Assembly: GCA_034409565.1 (NCBI GenBank)
Contig: DAOUMS010000007.1
Span: 1-64,000, forward strand
Origin: E44-bin89 sp034409565
GTDB lineage: Bacteria > Chloroflexota > Dehalococcoidia > Dehalococcoidales > RBG-16-60-22
Reading direction: 5' to 3'
DNA: 64,000 nt
The notes under the pieces were generated by a model, which worked only from the letters and a program-made list of their open reading frames with translations, was not told where the DNA came from and made no database searches. Position numbers and translations under genes: made by a program. How positions within the stretch are numbered: position 1 is the first letter of the stretch; every line of letters starts with the position of its first letter. Shown piece by piece: positions 52,772 to 60,586 of the stretch.

Positions 52772-53609
52772 TTTGCTTCAACTCCTCCATTGCCTGTTTG
52801 TACTCTTCATCATTGATGGCCCGGCCGTGCCAGGCGGCTTTCCCTTCCATGAAAGACGCTCCCTTACCCTTCACCGTGCGGGCGATTATCACCTTGGGCT
52901 TATTGCCATCGGCACGAACTTTGTCCAGGGCGGCCAGCACTTCGGGCACGCTGTGGCCGTTGACTTCGAGAACATTCCAGCCGAATGATTCCCATTTGCT
53001 CTTCAGCGGTTCGAGGGGCATAATCTCTTCTATGGTGCCGTCCAACTGGACACCGTTGTAGTCAACGATGGCGATTAATCTGGATAATTTATACTTTGCT
53101 GCGAGCATGGCCCCTTCCCACAGGATACCGGCCTGCAGTTCGCCGTCACCGAGCAATACATAGGTATAAAAATCAAGACCTTTGAGTTTCGCGGCCAGGC
53201 AGAGGCCGGCGCCAATATTGATGCCGTGTCCCAGACAGCCGGTGGTCATTTCCACGCCGGGCGTCTTTATCCGGTCGGGATGCCCCTGCAGGCAGCTCCC
53301 GATGCATCCCCATTTTTTCAGTTCTTCGAATGGCAGGTATCCCCTGTGGGCCAGCGCCGCGTACAGTATCGCCGAGGCGTGACCCTTGCTCAGTATGAAG
53401 CGGTCGCGCTGTTCCCACTGCGGTCTCTTGGGGTCGAGGCGCAGGTGGTGGAAAAAGAGGGCGGACATAATCTCCGCCGGCGATAGCGAGCCTCCCGGAT
53501 GGCCCTGCCCCCGGCAGTGAATCATCTCAACGACGTCAATGCGGAGCTGTTTTGCCATGTCTTCCAGTTTCCTGATTAAATCGGGCGAGTATTCCGTTTT
53601 AGCCATCAT
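52764..53609 (-). CDS. Transketolase, N-terminal subunit
   Basis: 281 residues, TPP-binding domain. GHPGGSLSPAEIMSALFF, SKGHASAILYAALAHRGYL, GCLGHGINIGAGLCLAAKLKG and GDGELQAGILWEGAMLA (diphosphate-binding) are present. Two ATG codons stand in tandem after AAGGAGG. First gene of the split transketolase operon. Confidence 0.92.
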   Translation of the reverse strand: MMAKTEYSPDLIRKLEDMAKQLRIDVVEMIHCRGQGHPGGSLSPAEIMSALFFHHLRLDPKRPQWEQRDRFILSKGHASAILYAALAHRGYLPFEELKKWGCIGSCLQGHPDRIKTPGVEMTTGCLGHGINIGAGLCLAAKLKGLDFYTYVLLGDGELQAGILWEGAMLAAKYKLSRLIAIVDYNGVQLDGTIEEIMPLEPLKSKWESFGWNVLEVNGHSVPEVLAALDKVRADGNKPKVIIARTVKGKGASFMEGKAAWHGRAINDEEYKQAMEELKQNG

Positions 53610-53652
53610 CTTGAAGTGCTACCTCCTTCAAAGGTCTCGCGCAGGCAAAATC

Positions 53653-53682
53653 ATCCTATGCCCTTGCCTGCCGTCTTGTCAA
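53653..53682 (-). promoter_or_regulatory. Promoter of split transketolase operon
   Basis: Minus strand TTGACA (53682-53677), 18-nt spacer, TAGGAT (53658-53653), about 40 nt before the start. Confidence 0.6.
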
Positions 53683-53716
53683 GTTGCTCTTATGGCGTCT
53701 TTTCTTCGTCCGGTGT

Positions 53717-54688
53717 CTAGTCAGGCAGGTATTTCTTGGGGAACTTGGCGACCACGGTATAGCCGGGGTCAACGACGTTGCCGATGCGCATGGTACCTGC
53801 CTGAGAAATAACCTGAAAGGCTTCCCATTTCTCGAAGCCGTAGTCGTCAACCAGCCATTTGACCAAGTCCACCTGGGCGATGCGGACGCAGTCCATCAGC
53901 GGCCGGCTGCTGCCGGTGGTCATGATGTGCGTCCCGTCCTCGAGTCGAGGCCAGTCAATGCTTTTCCCTTTCCGCACGTCCAGCTTCACCGTGACCTCGG
54001 CGGTTGTTTCCAGGGCCACGCCGCAGACCTCGCCATCACCCTGGGCAGCGTGGACATCGCCGAAAGAGAGATAGGCGCCCCGCACCCACACCGGCAGGTA
54101 CAGTATGGTGCCCTCTCTGGTCTCAACGCAGTCCATGTTGCCGCCGTACTCCCCGGGCATGAGCGAAGTCTCGGTGCGACCGAAGCGGGGGGCAACGCCA
54201 ATGGAGCCGATAAATGGGTGCAGCGGTAGTTCGATGCGCGGCTGTCGACTCGACTTCAGTTCCAGAATGCCAATGTTTTTCTTCAGGTCAAGCTGCCAGT
54301 CGAATTTGGCCTCCGGCACCGGCTCGTTGAGAAGAAGCTGCTTGCCCGGGACTTCCCCGGTGAGGCTACCGAAATAGGAGCGGTGCCTTGACCAGGCGTA
54401 ATCACGGTTGAGCTTTATCCACTGGATGGTCACCGCCAGTACATCGCCGGGCTCGGCTCCCTCGACGTAGACCGGGCCGACCTGCGGGTTCCGTTCGCAG
54501 AGCGTGGTGTCAGCGAGGCGCTGCTTCATCTCTTCCGGCATTGGCTCCATTTTCTCATTGAAGCCGCCGGCATCGCGCGTCCGCGCCACCACAGTATCCC
54601 CGCTTTTCACGGTCAGCGCCGGTTCGTTTGGCCCGAAAGTGTAGTAGTAAATGCGCGGTTCCAGCCTGTGTACAGTGCTCTTTGCCAT
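53717..54688 (-). CDS. Acetamidase/formamidase family protein
   Basis: 323 residues. GPVYVEGAEPGDVLAVTI, GDVHAAQGDGEVCGVALET and HIMTTGSSRPLMDCVRIA are typical of FmdA/AmdA amidases that release ammonia from formamide, acetamide or similar short amides. Single-gene unit; 39 bp separate it from the end of the hydrolase gene upstream on the same strand. Confidence 0.9.
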   Translation of the reverse strand: MAKSTVHRLEPRIYYYTFGPNEPALTVKSGDTVVARTRDAGGFNEKMEPMPEEMKQRLADTTLCERNPQVGPVYVEGAEPGDVLAVTIQWIKLNRDYAWSRHRSYFGSLTGEVPGKQLLLNEPVPEAKFDWQLDLKKNIGILELKSSRQPRIELPLHPFIGSIGVAPRFGRTETSLMPGEYGGNMDCVETREGTILYLPVWVRGAYLSFGDVHAAQGDGEVCGVALETTAEVTVKLDVRKGKSIDWPRLEDGTHIMTTGSSRPLMDCVRIAQVDLVKWLVDDYGFEKWEAFQVISQAGTMRIGNVVDPGYTVVAKFPKKYLPD

Positions 54689-54727
54689 CTTTGCCCACCT
54701 CGTCGGCTGTTATAATTGAAGCGACTT

Positions 54728-55459
54728 CTAAGGTATGCTCTTGGCCTCGGCCAGTGATGGCTCATGCATGGGTATCAGTATATCCGCTAGCCCTTTGATG
54801 CGCAAAGTGTTCTCGTAGGCAGCTTTAATATCGGTATGCGTGCCGGGCGTAATCACCGGCATGATTTTCTTCAATTCTTCCGGCGGATAGAAATTTTCTT
54901 TCAGGCAGCAGAAACCGGTGATGATGGCCTTGCCCTTATCGGTATTGATGGCCACCGCCTGCGTCCCCGGCGAGTGTCCGGGGGCGGGGATGATTTCAAT
55001 CCCCGGGGCGACTTCATAATGGCCATCAAGCAAGACAAAATTCAGGTCGTTCAGTAGGTCTCTCTTGTAGCTGAGGCCGGTCATCGGGTGGGGGGAAAAG
55101 GCAAAATGCAGCTCCGTTTCGTTTACCAGTACTCTGGCATTGGTGCACCTGGCGGTGTTGGCGCAGTGGTCCCAGTGCAGGTGGGTCTGAATGACCAGAT
55201 CAATGTCAGTCGGCTTCAGTCCCAGGCCGCCCAGCGCTTCTTCAAAGGACATGACTTTTTCCGCGGGAAAACCGCGATAGCTGGTGGCCATTTCGGCGTC
55301 AGCGGCGGTGTCAACCAGGATGTGCTTATCCGCCCCCTCGATGTACCAGCAGCAGGCGGGGGACATGAACTTTTCCCCGTAGCGGTAGCGGTAAAGGAGA
55401 ATGCCCAGGTCCAGTTCCATTTTTGAAAGTAGGAGAGGTCTTATCCGGTACGTTTTCAA
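54728..55459 (-). CDS. MBL-fold hydrolase, N-acyl homoserine lactonase-like
   Basis: 243 residues. HLHWDHC (HxHxDH motif), HSPGTQAV and ILIPMHEP supply the metal-binding residues. Similar to AttM/AiiA-type lactonases, but other lactone or ester substrates are equally possible. It appears to start at TTG with GGAGG 11-12 nt upstream, a long spacing. A TATAAT-like -10 lies at 55501-55496 on the minus strand. Probably in one unit with the amidase. Confidence 0.85.
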   Translation of the reverse strand: MKTYRIRPLLLSKMELDLGILLYRYRYGEKFMSPACCWYIEGADKHILVDTAADAEMATSYRGFPAEKVMSFEEALGGLGLKPTDIDLVIQTHLHWDHCANTARCTNARVLVNETELHFAFSPHPMTGLSYKRDLLNDLNFVLLDGHYEVAPGIEIIPAPGHSPGTQAVAINTDKGKAIITGFCCLKENFYPPEELKKIMPVITPGTHTDIKAAYENTLRIKGLADILIPMHEPSLAEAKSIP

Positions 55460-55523
55460 AATAATTGGTCCTCCTTTCCCTGATTATCCGCGCCCATTAT
55501 ACAACAATCAGGCGGGGAATGCT

Positions 55524-55574
55524 GTGGGGTTGGGGGCTGAGTTCGAAACAAACGGGGGCAGGAGGAGATTGATA
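55524..55574 (+). repeat. Degenerate copy of the tRNA-3'-end-like repeat
   Basis: GTGGGGTTGGGGGC, then GTTCGAAACAAACGGGGG, then AGGAGATTGATA. The order of elements matches the copy at 61630 but identity is low. As in that copy it runs directly into a -35 box. Confidence 0.4.
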
Positions 55575-55598
55575 ATGGGTATACAAGTATTATATAGT
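55569..55598 (+). promoter_or_regulatory. Promoter before the MBL remnant
   Basis: TTGATA (55569-55574), 18-nt spacer, TATAGT (55593-55598). Confidence 0.55.
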
Positions 55599-55634
55599 AC
55601 TTAAAATCAAAATAGAGCTAATGTGGCAAGTAAC

Positions 55635-55842
55635 ATGGAGAACCTGAAAATCAAATATTACTGGTATAATACGTTTATTATCCAGAATGATAAGGTTAAA
55701 ATTGCTATTGACCTAGGGCAAAAGTGGAGTCTTTTTGTTGAGGAAACTGAATTCGGCAAATCCGGACACTTTTAAGAGCGGGGTAGAGAAAATGGGTATA
55801 GAGTGTATCATCATGAAGGACGAAGATAAAATACTTGTCTAA
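55635..55842 (+). pseudogene. Truncated MBL-fold hydrolase remnant
   Basis: The first 46 codons (MENLKIKYYWYNTFIIQNDK, then VKIAIDLGQ) match the opening strands of MBL-fold proteins of the UlaG-like group and stop at 55773. After a short gap, 16 codons from 55792 (MGIECIIMKDEDKILV) look like such a protein's last strand. The metal-binding core is missing. Apparently a gene with a large internal deletion that still has its promoter. Confidence 0.6.
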
Positions 55843-55883
55843 ATTCAGTACCTAAAGTCAAACATGAATTAGAGAATACGAAG

Positions 55884-56747
55884 ATGTCGACAGATAGGAC
55901 CAACCAGCAAATCAAGTTGAGGGACGGAAGGTCATTGGGATATGCTGAATTCGGTAATCTAGATGGCAAGCCAGTCTTCTACTTTCACGGATTTCCCAGT
56001 TCACGGATTGATTGGCCACTCTTTGATACTGATGCGGTCGCCTCGCGGCTCAATGCCCGCATTATCGCGGCTGATCGTCCAGGCTATGGTCTCTCTGATT
56101 TCAGGCATGGTAGGCAAATTCTAGATTGGCCAGATGATGTTATCGAGTTGGCTGACACTCTGCGAGTCGGCCGCTTTGCTGTGCTGGGAATTTCAGGAGG
56201 AGCGCCCTACGCGCTGGCGTGTGCCTATAGGATACCCGAGCGCCTGACCACAACCGCCATCGTCAGCGGCATGGGTCCCTCTGGGGCGCCAGGAGCCAAG
56301 GATGGAACAGCTATGCTGCTCCCCGGTAAAACTGCCTTGATGAGGAAAGCACTTTTAATGCTGATGGCTATGGGCTTCCGTCGCAATCCCGACCGCTTCT
56401 TATCACAGATGAAAGACACAGTGGCTGAGCCAGATAAGTTATTGCTAGCTCAACCTGAAGTAGTACAGGCGTTCATATACAGTGTGCGAGAAGCGTTTCG
56501 CTCTGGAACTCGTGGGGCGTCTTGGGACGCGGTACTCTATCAACGACCGTGGGGATACAAGCTGCAAGACATTTCTATGCAGATTCACCTCTGGCACGGG
56601 GAGTTGGATACCCAGGTTCCCATATCGGTGGGGCAATATGTGGCCAGTACCATCCAAAACTGCCAGGCCAAGTTACTCACAGACGAGGGCCATCTCTCAC
56701 TAGCTCACAACTATATTGAAGAGATTCTAAGCATTCTGGTTGCCTGA
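55884..56747 (+). CDS. Alpha/beta hydrolase
   Basis: 287 residues. Oxyanion region VFYFHGFPSSRIDW, DRPGYGLSDF, nucleophile elbow GISGGAP and a C-terminal LWHGELDTQVPISVGQY and DEGHLSLAHNY supplying the Asp and His. Substrate unknown. Start ATG follows GAGAATACGAAG with no strong ribosome binding site. Base composition is less GC-rich than the operons before it. Confidence 0.88.
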   Translation: MSTDRTNQQIKLRDGRSLGYAEFGNLDGKPVFYFHGFPSSRIDWPLFDTDAVASRLNARIIAADRPGYGLSDFRHGRQILDWPDDVIELADTLRVGRFAVLGISGGAPYALACAYRIPERLTTTAIVSGMGPSGAPGAKDGTAMLLPGKTALMRKALLMLMAMGFRRNPDRFLSQMKDTVAEPDKLLLAQPEVVQAFIYSVREAFRSGTRGASWDAVLYQRPWGYKLQDISMQIHLWHGELDTQVPISVGQYVASTIQNCQAKLLTDEGHLSLAHNYIEEILSILVA

Positions 56748-56788
56748 GTATCGAAGCAATGAGCTAAACCTTAAAGGGGAAGAATACC

Positions 56789-57781
56789 ATGAAAGCAGTT
56801 GTATATGAGAAATACGGATCACCGGATGTTCTTCAGCTCAAAGAGATAGATAAACCTGCTCCCCAGGACAATGAAATACTGGTAAAAGTATATGCGACAA
56901 CGGTAACCGCAGGGGACGTGAGAATTCGGGGGTTCGTAGTCCCTGTTTGGGCCTGGCTCCCCTTTCGAATGCAGCTGGGTTTCAGAAAACCAAAACAAAG
57001 TATACTGGGGGTTGAGTTAGCGGGGGAAATTGAAGCAGTAGGCAAAGATGTAAAGCGATTCAAAGAAGGTGACCAGGTTTTCGGTACTCCCCCCTGGATG
57101 GTTTTTGGTACTTATGCCGAATACATATGTCTGCCTGAAGAAGAGGCGGTGCTGGCAATAAAACCGACCAATATGACCTATGAAGAAGCCGCCTGTGTTC
57201 CCTTTATGGGATTAGGGGCATTGTTTTTCCTCAGAAAAGGAAATATTCAGAGCGGACAAAAAGTCCTTATCTATGGAGCTTCTGGAGCGTTAGGTACTAA
57301 TGCGGTGCAGCTTGCCAAGTACTTTGAGACAGAAGTTACCGGGGTATGCAGTACTGCGAATTTAGAAATGGTGAAATCTCTGGGCGCCGATAAGGTAATT
57401 GATTACACTAAAGAGGATTTCACCAAGAGCGGTCAGACCTATGACATTATTTTTGACACGGTAGGCAAGAGTTCTTTTTCAGGTAGTATAAAATCGCTAA
57501 AGCAAAATGGACGTTATCTTTTAGCTAATGTTGGGCTGTCACAGATGGTTCGAAGGCAGTGGACTTCAATGACAAGCGGCAAGAAAGTAATCGGTGGGAC
57601 AGCAAGTGGCAGGGCTGAAGATTTAATTTTCCTCAAAGAGCTTATTGAGGCGGGAAAGTTAAAATCGGTCATAGATAGACACTATCCGTTGGAACAAATT
57701 GTCGAGGCTCACCAGTATGTTGACCAAGGGCACAAAAAGGGAAACGTAGTCATAACTTTGGCACATAATAACAAAACCTGA
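56789..57781 (+). CDS. NAD(P)-dependent MDR oxidoreductase, quinone-reductase-like
   Basis: 330 residues, zinc-free MDR type. MKAVVYEKYGSPDVLQLKEI at the start, GVELAGEIEAVG, VLIYGASGALGTNAVQLAK and DYTKEDF are typical of zeta-crystallin-like NADPH reductases. A 79-nt piece of its 3' end recurs at 58370. Ribosome binding site AAAGGGGAAG. 41 bp after the hydrolase gene. Confidence 0.9.
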   Translation: MKAVVYEKYGSPDVLQLKEIDKPAPQDNEILVKVYATTVTAGDVRIRGFVVPVWAWLPFRMQLGFRKPKQSILGVELAGEIEAVGKDVKRFKEGDQVFGTPPWMVFGTYAEYICLPEEEAVLAIKPTNMTYEEAACVPFMGLGALFFLRKGNIQSGQKVLIYGASGALGTNAVQLAKYFETEVTGVCSTANLEMVKSLGADKVIDYTKEDFTKSGQTYDIIFDTVGKSSFSGSIKSLKQNGRYLLANVGLSQMVRRQWTSMTSGKKVIGGTASGRAEDLIFLKELIEAGKLKSVIDRHYPLEQIVEAHQYVDQGHKKGNVVITLAHNNKT

Positions 57782-57794
57782 TAGTAATATCAGG
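57777..57794 (+). terminator. Hairpin at the stop codon of the MDR gene
   Basis: CCTGATA, loop GTAA, TATCAGG: a perfect 7-bp stem overlapping the stop codon. The following T content is weak, so it may be a weak terminator only. Confidence 0.4.
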
Positions 57795-57836
57795 CATCAT
57801 TATCTGGAAATCGATAAGCAGAAAGGGTGGAAGACC

Positions 57837-58274
57837 ATGGAGCAAAATCGGGCCGCGCAAATTATGGCACAAGGTCACGTTTGATCGGAGGCTGTGCTGC
57901 TGGCCGTGTGCCAGGAATTCGGGATAGAGAGCGAGGTCATCCCCCGGATTGCCAGCTGCTTCGGCGGCGGGATAGGCAACACGGGGGCTGTCTGCGGTGC
58001 CGTCGTCGGTGCCGTGATGGCTATCGGCCTCAAGAAGGGGCGGGGCGATACCATGGAGGAATGGCTCCGCATATGGGGGGTAGCGCAGGAGTTTCGTCGC
58101 CGCTTCGAGGCCGAGATGGAGACTATCAACTGCCGCGAATTGACGGGGGCGGATCTGAGCACGGAGGAGGGACGCGAGCAGTATATGAGCTCTGACATAC
58201 CCCAGACGGTCTGTTTTCCGGCGGTCAGCGTGGCTTACCGGCTGGTGGTGGACCTGCTGAAGGAAACCTCGTAA
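57837..58274 (+). CDS. C_GCAxxG_C_C family redox protein, predicted selenoprotein (in-frame TGA), copy 2
   Basis: 145 residues if TGA at 57882-57884 is read as selenocysteine (residue 16). The upstream 15 codons (ATG at 57837, GGGTGG before it) are in frame with the rest. Reading through gives QGHV-U-SEAVLLAV, where the family normally has N-C-[AS]-[EQ]-A-V-L. The other three family cysteines are present: VCGAVVG (CGAxxG), INCREL and TVCFPAVSVAYR. A hairpin follows the TGA. The first gene of this family in the window, at 38840, has TGA at the equivalent position. Alternative: pseudogene or a stop-to-Cys sequencing difference. Confidence 0.78.
57900..57914 (+). promoter_or_regulatory. Candidate bacterial SECIS element 2
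   Basis: CTGGC / GCCAG 5-bp stem with loop CGTGT (G at second position). The loop begins 20 nt after the TGA, within the spacing described for bacterial SECIS elements. Confidence 0.6.
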
Positions 58275-58369
58275 TCAGGGGGGCACAGCAACCGAGCCAC
58301 CGTCGGACGGTCGCTTCAGGCATGACCTCCGGAGCTATGCGCCTTTTTTGGCCAAAGTGACAAAGGAAT

Positions 58370-58448
58370 ATCTAATTTTCCCCAAAGAGCCTATTGAGGC
58401 GGGAAAGTTAAAACCGGTCATAGATAGACGTTATCCGTTGGAACAAAC
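58370..58448 (+). pseudogene. Duplicated 3' fragment of the MDR reductase gene
   Basis: 79 nt about 91% identical to 57621-57699, encoding a piece like EAGKLKPVIDRRYPLEQ. Out of context, without a start, and ending 2 bp before the convergent alcohol dehydrogenase gene. Confidence 0.8.
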
Positions 58449-58450
58449 TT

Positions 58451-59494
58451 TTACGGCTTCAGCAGAACGGCGATGTTCTGCCCGCTCCGTATGGAGTCAA
58501 ATCCCCTCTGAGCATCCTCTAGCGGCATAATCTCGGAAATCAGGGGTCTGACATCCACCAGCTTGTTGGCCATCAGGTTCAGGGCCGTTTTCACCGGCCC
58601 GCTGATATGCCCTTTCAGGGTCAGTTGTTTTTCCACCCAGACTCTGGGGTCTACCGTCATGGGATTAACAAATCCGGTCAGGGCTATCGTGCCGTCCAGC
58701 CGGACCATTTCTGCTACCTGGTTCAGCACCGCTCCCTCGCGGACACAGATAAGCACGGCATCAGGGCCGGCGTCGGTGAGTTTTATGACCTCGGAGACAA
58801 CGTCAACTTCGGCGGCGTTGAGCACAACGTCGGCACCCATTTCCCGCGCTTTGTCCAGGCGCGATTTTACCACGTCAGCAACGATGATTGGGGCGGCGCC
58901 GCTGGTCCGGGCGCAGAGCATGGTGCCGAGGCCAATCTTGCCCGCGCCGATGATGACCGCAGACTTACCCGGCCCGAGGTCAGCGGCTGTGACTGAGCCT
59001 ATGCCGGTCGCCAGGGGTTCAGCCAGACAGGCCTCCTCTGATGATACGTTTTTCGGGACAGGCGCGACCATCTGCGGTGGCTTGATAAAATACTCGGCCA
59101 TGGCGCCGCCCCTCGCCCCGTAGCTCTGGCCGCCAAATACGGAGCCTCTTGAGGCACCGCCGATGCACAGATGGTACAGGAAACGACGGCAGAAATAGCA
59201 CACCCCGCACGGTCGTTTTGTCGGGCAGTAGGCTCCTCTATCCCCGACTGACCACCCGCTGACGCCTTCGCCTATGGCCGCAACCTCGGCCACCCATTCG
59301 TGCCCCAGTGTGACTCCGGAAAGCCCCTCAAAGCTGGCAAGGCCGTGCAGGGCACCGTCCAGGTACTCTATGTCAGACCCGCAGATGGAGCAGTATATGG
59401 TCCTGAGCAGGAGTGTACCCGGCTGGGCGGTCGGTTTTGGCACTTCCTTGATTTCAATACTTCTCGTGTCCTGGTGAATCACCGCTGCTTTCAT
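58451..59494 (-). CDS. Zinc-dependent alcohol dehydrogenase (MDR)
   Basis: 347 residues from the ATG at 59494; the 28 codons upstream in frame look non-coding. Catalytic zinc region YCSICGSDIEYL and GHEWVAEV, structural-zinc lobe CPTKRPCGVCYFCRRFLYHLC, Rossmann IIGAGKIGLG and cofactor-specificity region. Resembles threonine/sorbitol-type dehydrogenases; substrate unknown. Single gene. Confidence 0.9.
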   Translation of the reverse strand: MKAAVIHQDTRSIEIKEVPKPTAQPGTLLLRTIYCSICGSDIEYLDGALHGLASFEGLSGVTLGHEWVAEVAAIGEGVSGWSVGDRGAYCPTKRPCGVCYFCRRFLYHLCIGGASRGSVFGGQSYGARGGAMAEYFIKPPQMVAPVPKNVSSEEACLAEPLATGIGSVTAADLGPGKSAVIIGAGKIGLGTMLCARTSGAAPIIVADVVKSRLDKAREMGADVVLNAAEVDVVSEVIKLTDAGPDAVLICVREGAVLNQVAEMVRLDGTIALTGFVNPMTVDPRVWVEKQLTLKGHISGPVKTALNLMANKLVDVRPLISEIMPLEDAQRGFDSIRSGQNIAVLLKP

Positions 59495-59606
59495 GGTGTT
59501 TTTCACCCCTTTAACAGTGCACCTGTTATTGCTGGCGCTATTATAGCCTATCAAACAGGGAAGAAAAAAGGGATACACCTCTCCCTCTCTTAGTTTTTGT
59601 TAATGA

Positions 59607-59644
59607 GGCTGGATTCGAAGGGGCGGGAAGCGGGCCGATTGACA
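59607..59644 (+). repeat. tRNA-3'-end-like repeat, copy A
   Basis: GGCTGGATTCGAAGGGGCGG, then GAAGCGGGCCGATTGACA. It shares TGGATTCGAAG with copies C and E, and the tail GGGCCG with copy B. It runs into a TTGACA box. Confidence 0.6.
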
Positions 59645-59667
59645 GTTCCTTAACGAAAGATTAAGCT
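59639..59667 (+). promoter_or_regulatory. Promoter of tiny membrane ORF
   Basis: TTGACA (59639-59644), 17-nt spacer, TAAGCT (59662-59667). Confidence 0.5.
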
Positions 59668-59708
59668 TGGCCAAAGCCTGAATGACAGTAACAAAAGTGA
59701 GGAAGAAT

Positions 59709-59816
59709 ATGGAAAACTTGTGGTTAATTCTATTTTGGACAGGTCCCATCGGTATTGGCTTTTTTCTTGTCTGCTTGGGCACCATGATTTGCTGCTCGCC
59801 AAAGCTGATGAGATAA
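59709..59816 (+). CDS. Tiny predicted membrane peptide
   Basis: 35 residues (MENLWLILFWTGPIGIGFFL, then VCLGTMICCSPKLMR), one hydrophobic helix, with AGGAAG 4 nt before the ATG and a promoter upstream. The frame that continues past its stop (ADEISKRAKVMLKEKGLEKK, up to 59866) reads like a natural basic tail, so the real gene may be longer with a frameshift near 59800. Not recognised. Confidence 0.4.
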   Translation: MENLWLILFWTGPIGIGFFLVCLGTMICCSPKLMR

Positions 59817-59882
59817 GTAAGCGCGCAAAGGTAATGCTTAAGGAAAAGGGCCTGGAAAAGAAATAAGGGAGCCTTCCTCTTC

Positions 59883-59930
59883 CTTGGTAGCGGGTGTTGG
59901 ATTCGGAGGGGACGGGGAGTGGGCCGTTTC
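59883..59930 (+). repeat. tRNA-3'-end-like repeat, copy B
   Basis: CTTGGTAGCGGGTGTTGG, then ATTCGGAGGGGACGGGGAG, then TGGGCCG. It differs from the D/E core by two substitutions. Confidence 0.65.
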
Positions 59931-59946
59931 CGTAACAGGTTGCACA

Positions 59947-59965
59947 AGCTAACGGCACGTTAGCT
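59947..59965. repeat. Perfect inverted repeat downstream of coiled-coil gene
   Basis: AGCTAACG, loop GCA, CGTTAGCT. It lies about 45 bp after the end of the minus-strand gene at 60010; no T run, so either a Rho-type 3' structure or a protein-binding site. Confidence 0.5.
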
Positions 59966-60009
59966 CTGTTAATCAGTTAAACTTATTTAAGGGTTTCTCA
60001 CTGCTGTGA

Positions 60010-60495
60010 TTAGGTTGTAGCCTCGTCATGGTCTTTCTTGGCTTGCTTTAAGGCTTCCTTTCGGGTTTCATCGGCTGCTTTCTCAGCCTCTTTATCAACG
60101 GCTTGTCCTTTAGCCTCTCTATGGGCTATATCCGCTTGCGTCTTGGCCTCTTTATAGGCTATTTTCGCCTGCTCAGCACGCTCCTTTGATTTGGCTATAG
60201 CCTCCTGGGCGTCTATATCTCTTTGCTTCCAAAAATCAGTGAATACCGCCTGGGCTTCACTGGTAATCGCATCACGGAGTTTCTGGGCTTCCTTTACGGC
60301 TTCCTTATGGGCTTCATCGGCCGCTTTCTTAGCCTCTTTATCAACGGCCATTTTCTTGGCCTGTTTATAGACTATATCCGCTTGCTCCTTGGCCTCTTTG
60401 TAGGCCTTTTTAGCTCGAGCCCAAGCCTCGTCCAATAGTTTCCTGGCTTCATTAGAAGCCTCTGCCTGCTGTGCTGCTGATTTTCCTGTCGTCAT
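60010..60495 (-). CDS. Long-helix protein with tandem internal duplication (LEA/apolipoprotein-like)
   Basis: 161 residues, Ala/Lys/Glu-rich and predicted almost wholly helical. Two repeats of about 49 residues begin at AKKAYKEAKEQADIVYKQAK and AKIAYKEAKTQADIAHREAK; both continue with VDKEAKKAADE-type sequence. No signal peptide. Similar composition is seen in LEA-like desiccation or stress proteins and in membrane-surface helices; no specific family was recognised. The ATG at 60495 follows GGAGGTG; an in-frame GTG overlaps that site. Confidence 0.75.
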   Translation of the reverse strand: MTTGKSAAQQAEASNEARKLLDEAWARAKKAYKEAKEQADIVYKQAKKMAVDKEAKKAADEAHKEAVKEAQKLRDAITSEAQAVFTDFWKQRDIDAQEAIAKSKERAEQAKIAYKEAKTQADIAHREAKGQAVDKEAEKAADETRKEALKQAKKDHDEATT

Positions 60496-60586
60496 TTCGG
60501 ACACCTCCAGTGTTTTCCCGTTTGATTGGCCGGTTCATTACTATAATAACTGTTTATATTATTGTAGCTTAGGTGGCCCAACTAAT

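Noticed and set aside
57827..58195. Plus-strand 122-codon frame rich in Arg and Gly over the second selenoprotein gene
   Set aside because: Different frame, Arg/Gly-rich with no motif, whereas the overlapping frame carries the full C_GCAxxG_C_C pattern.
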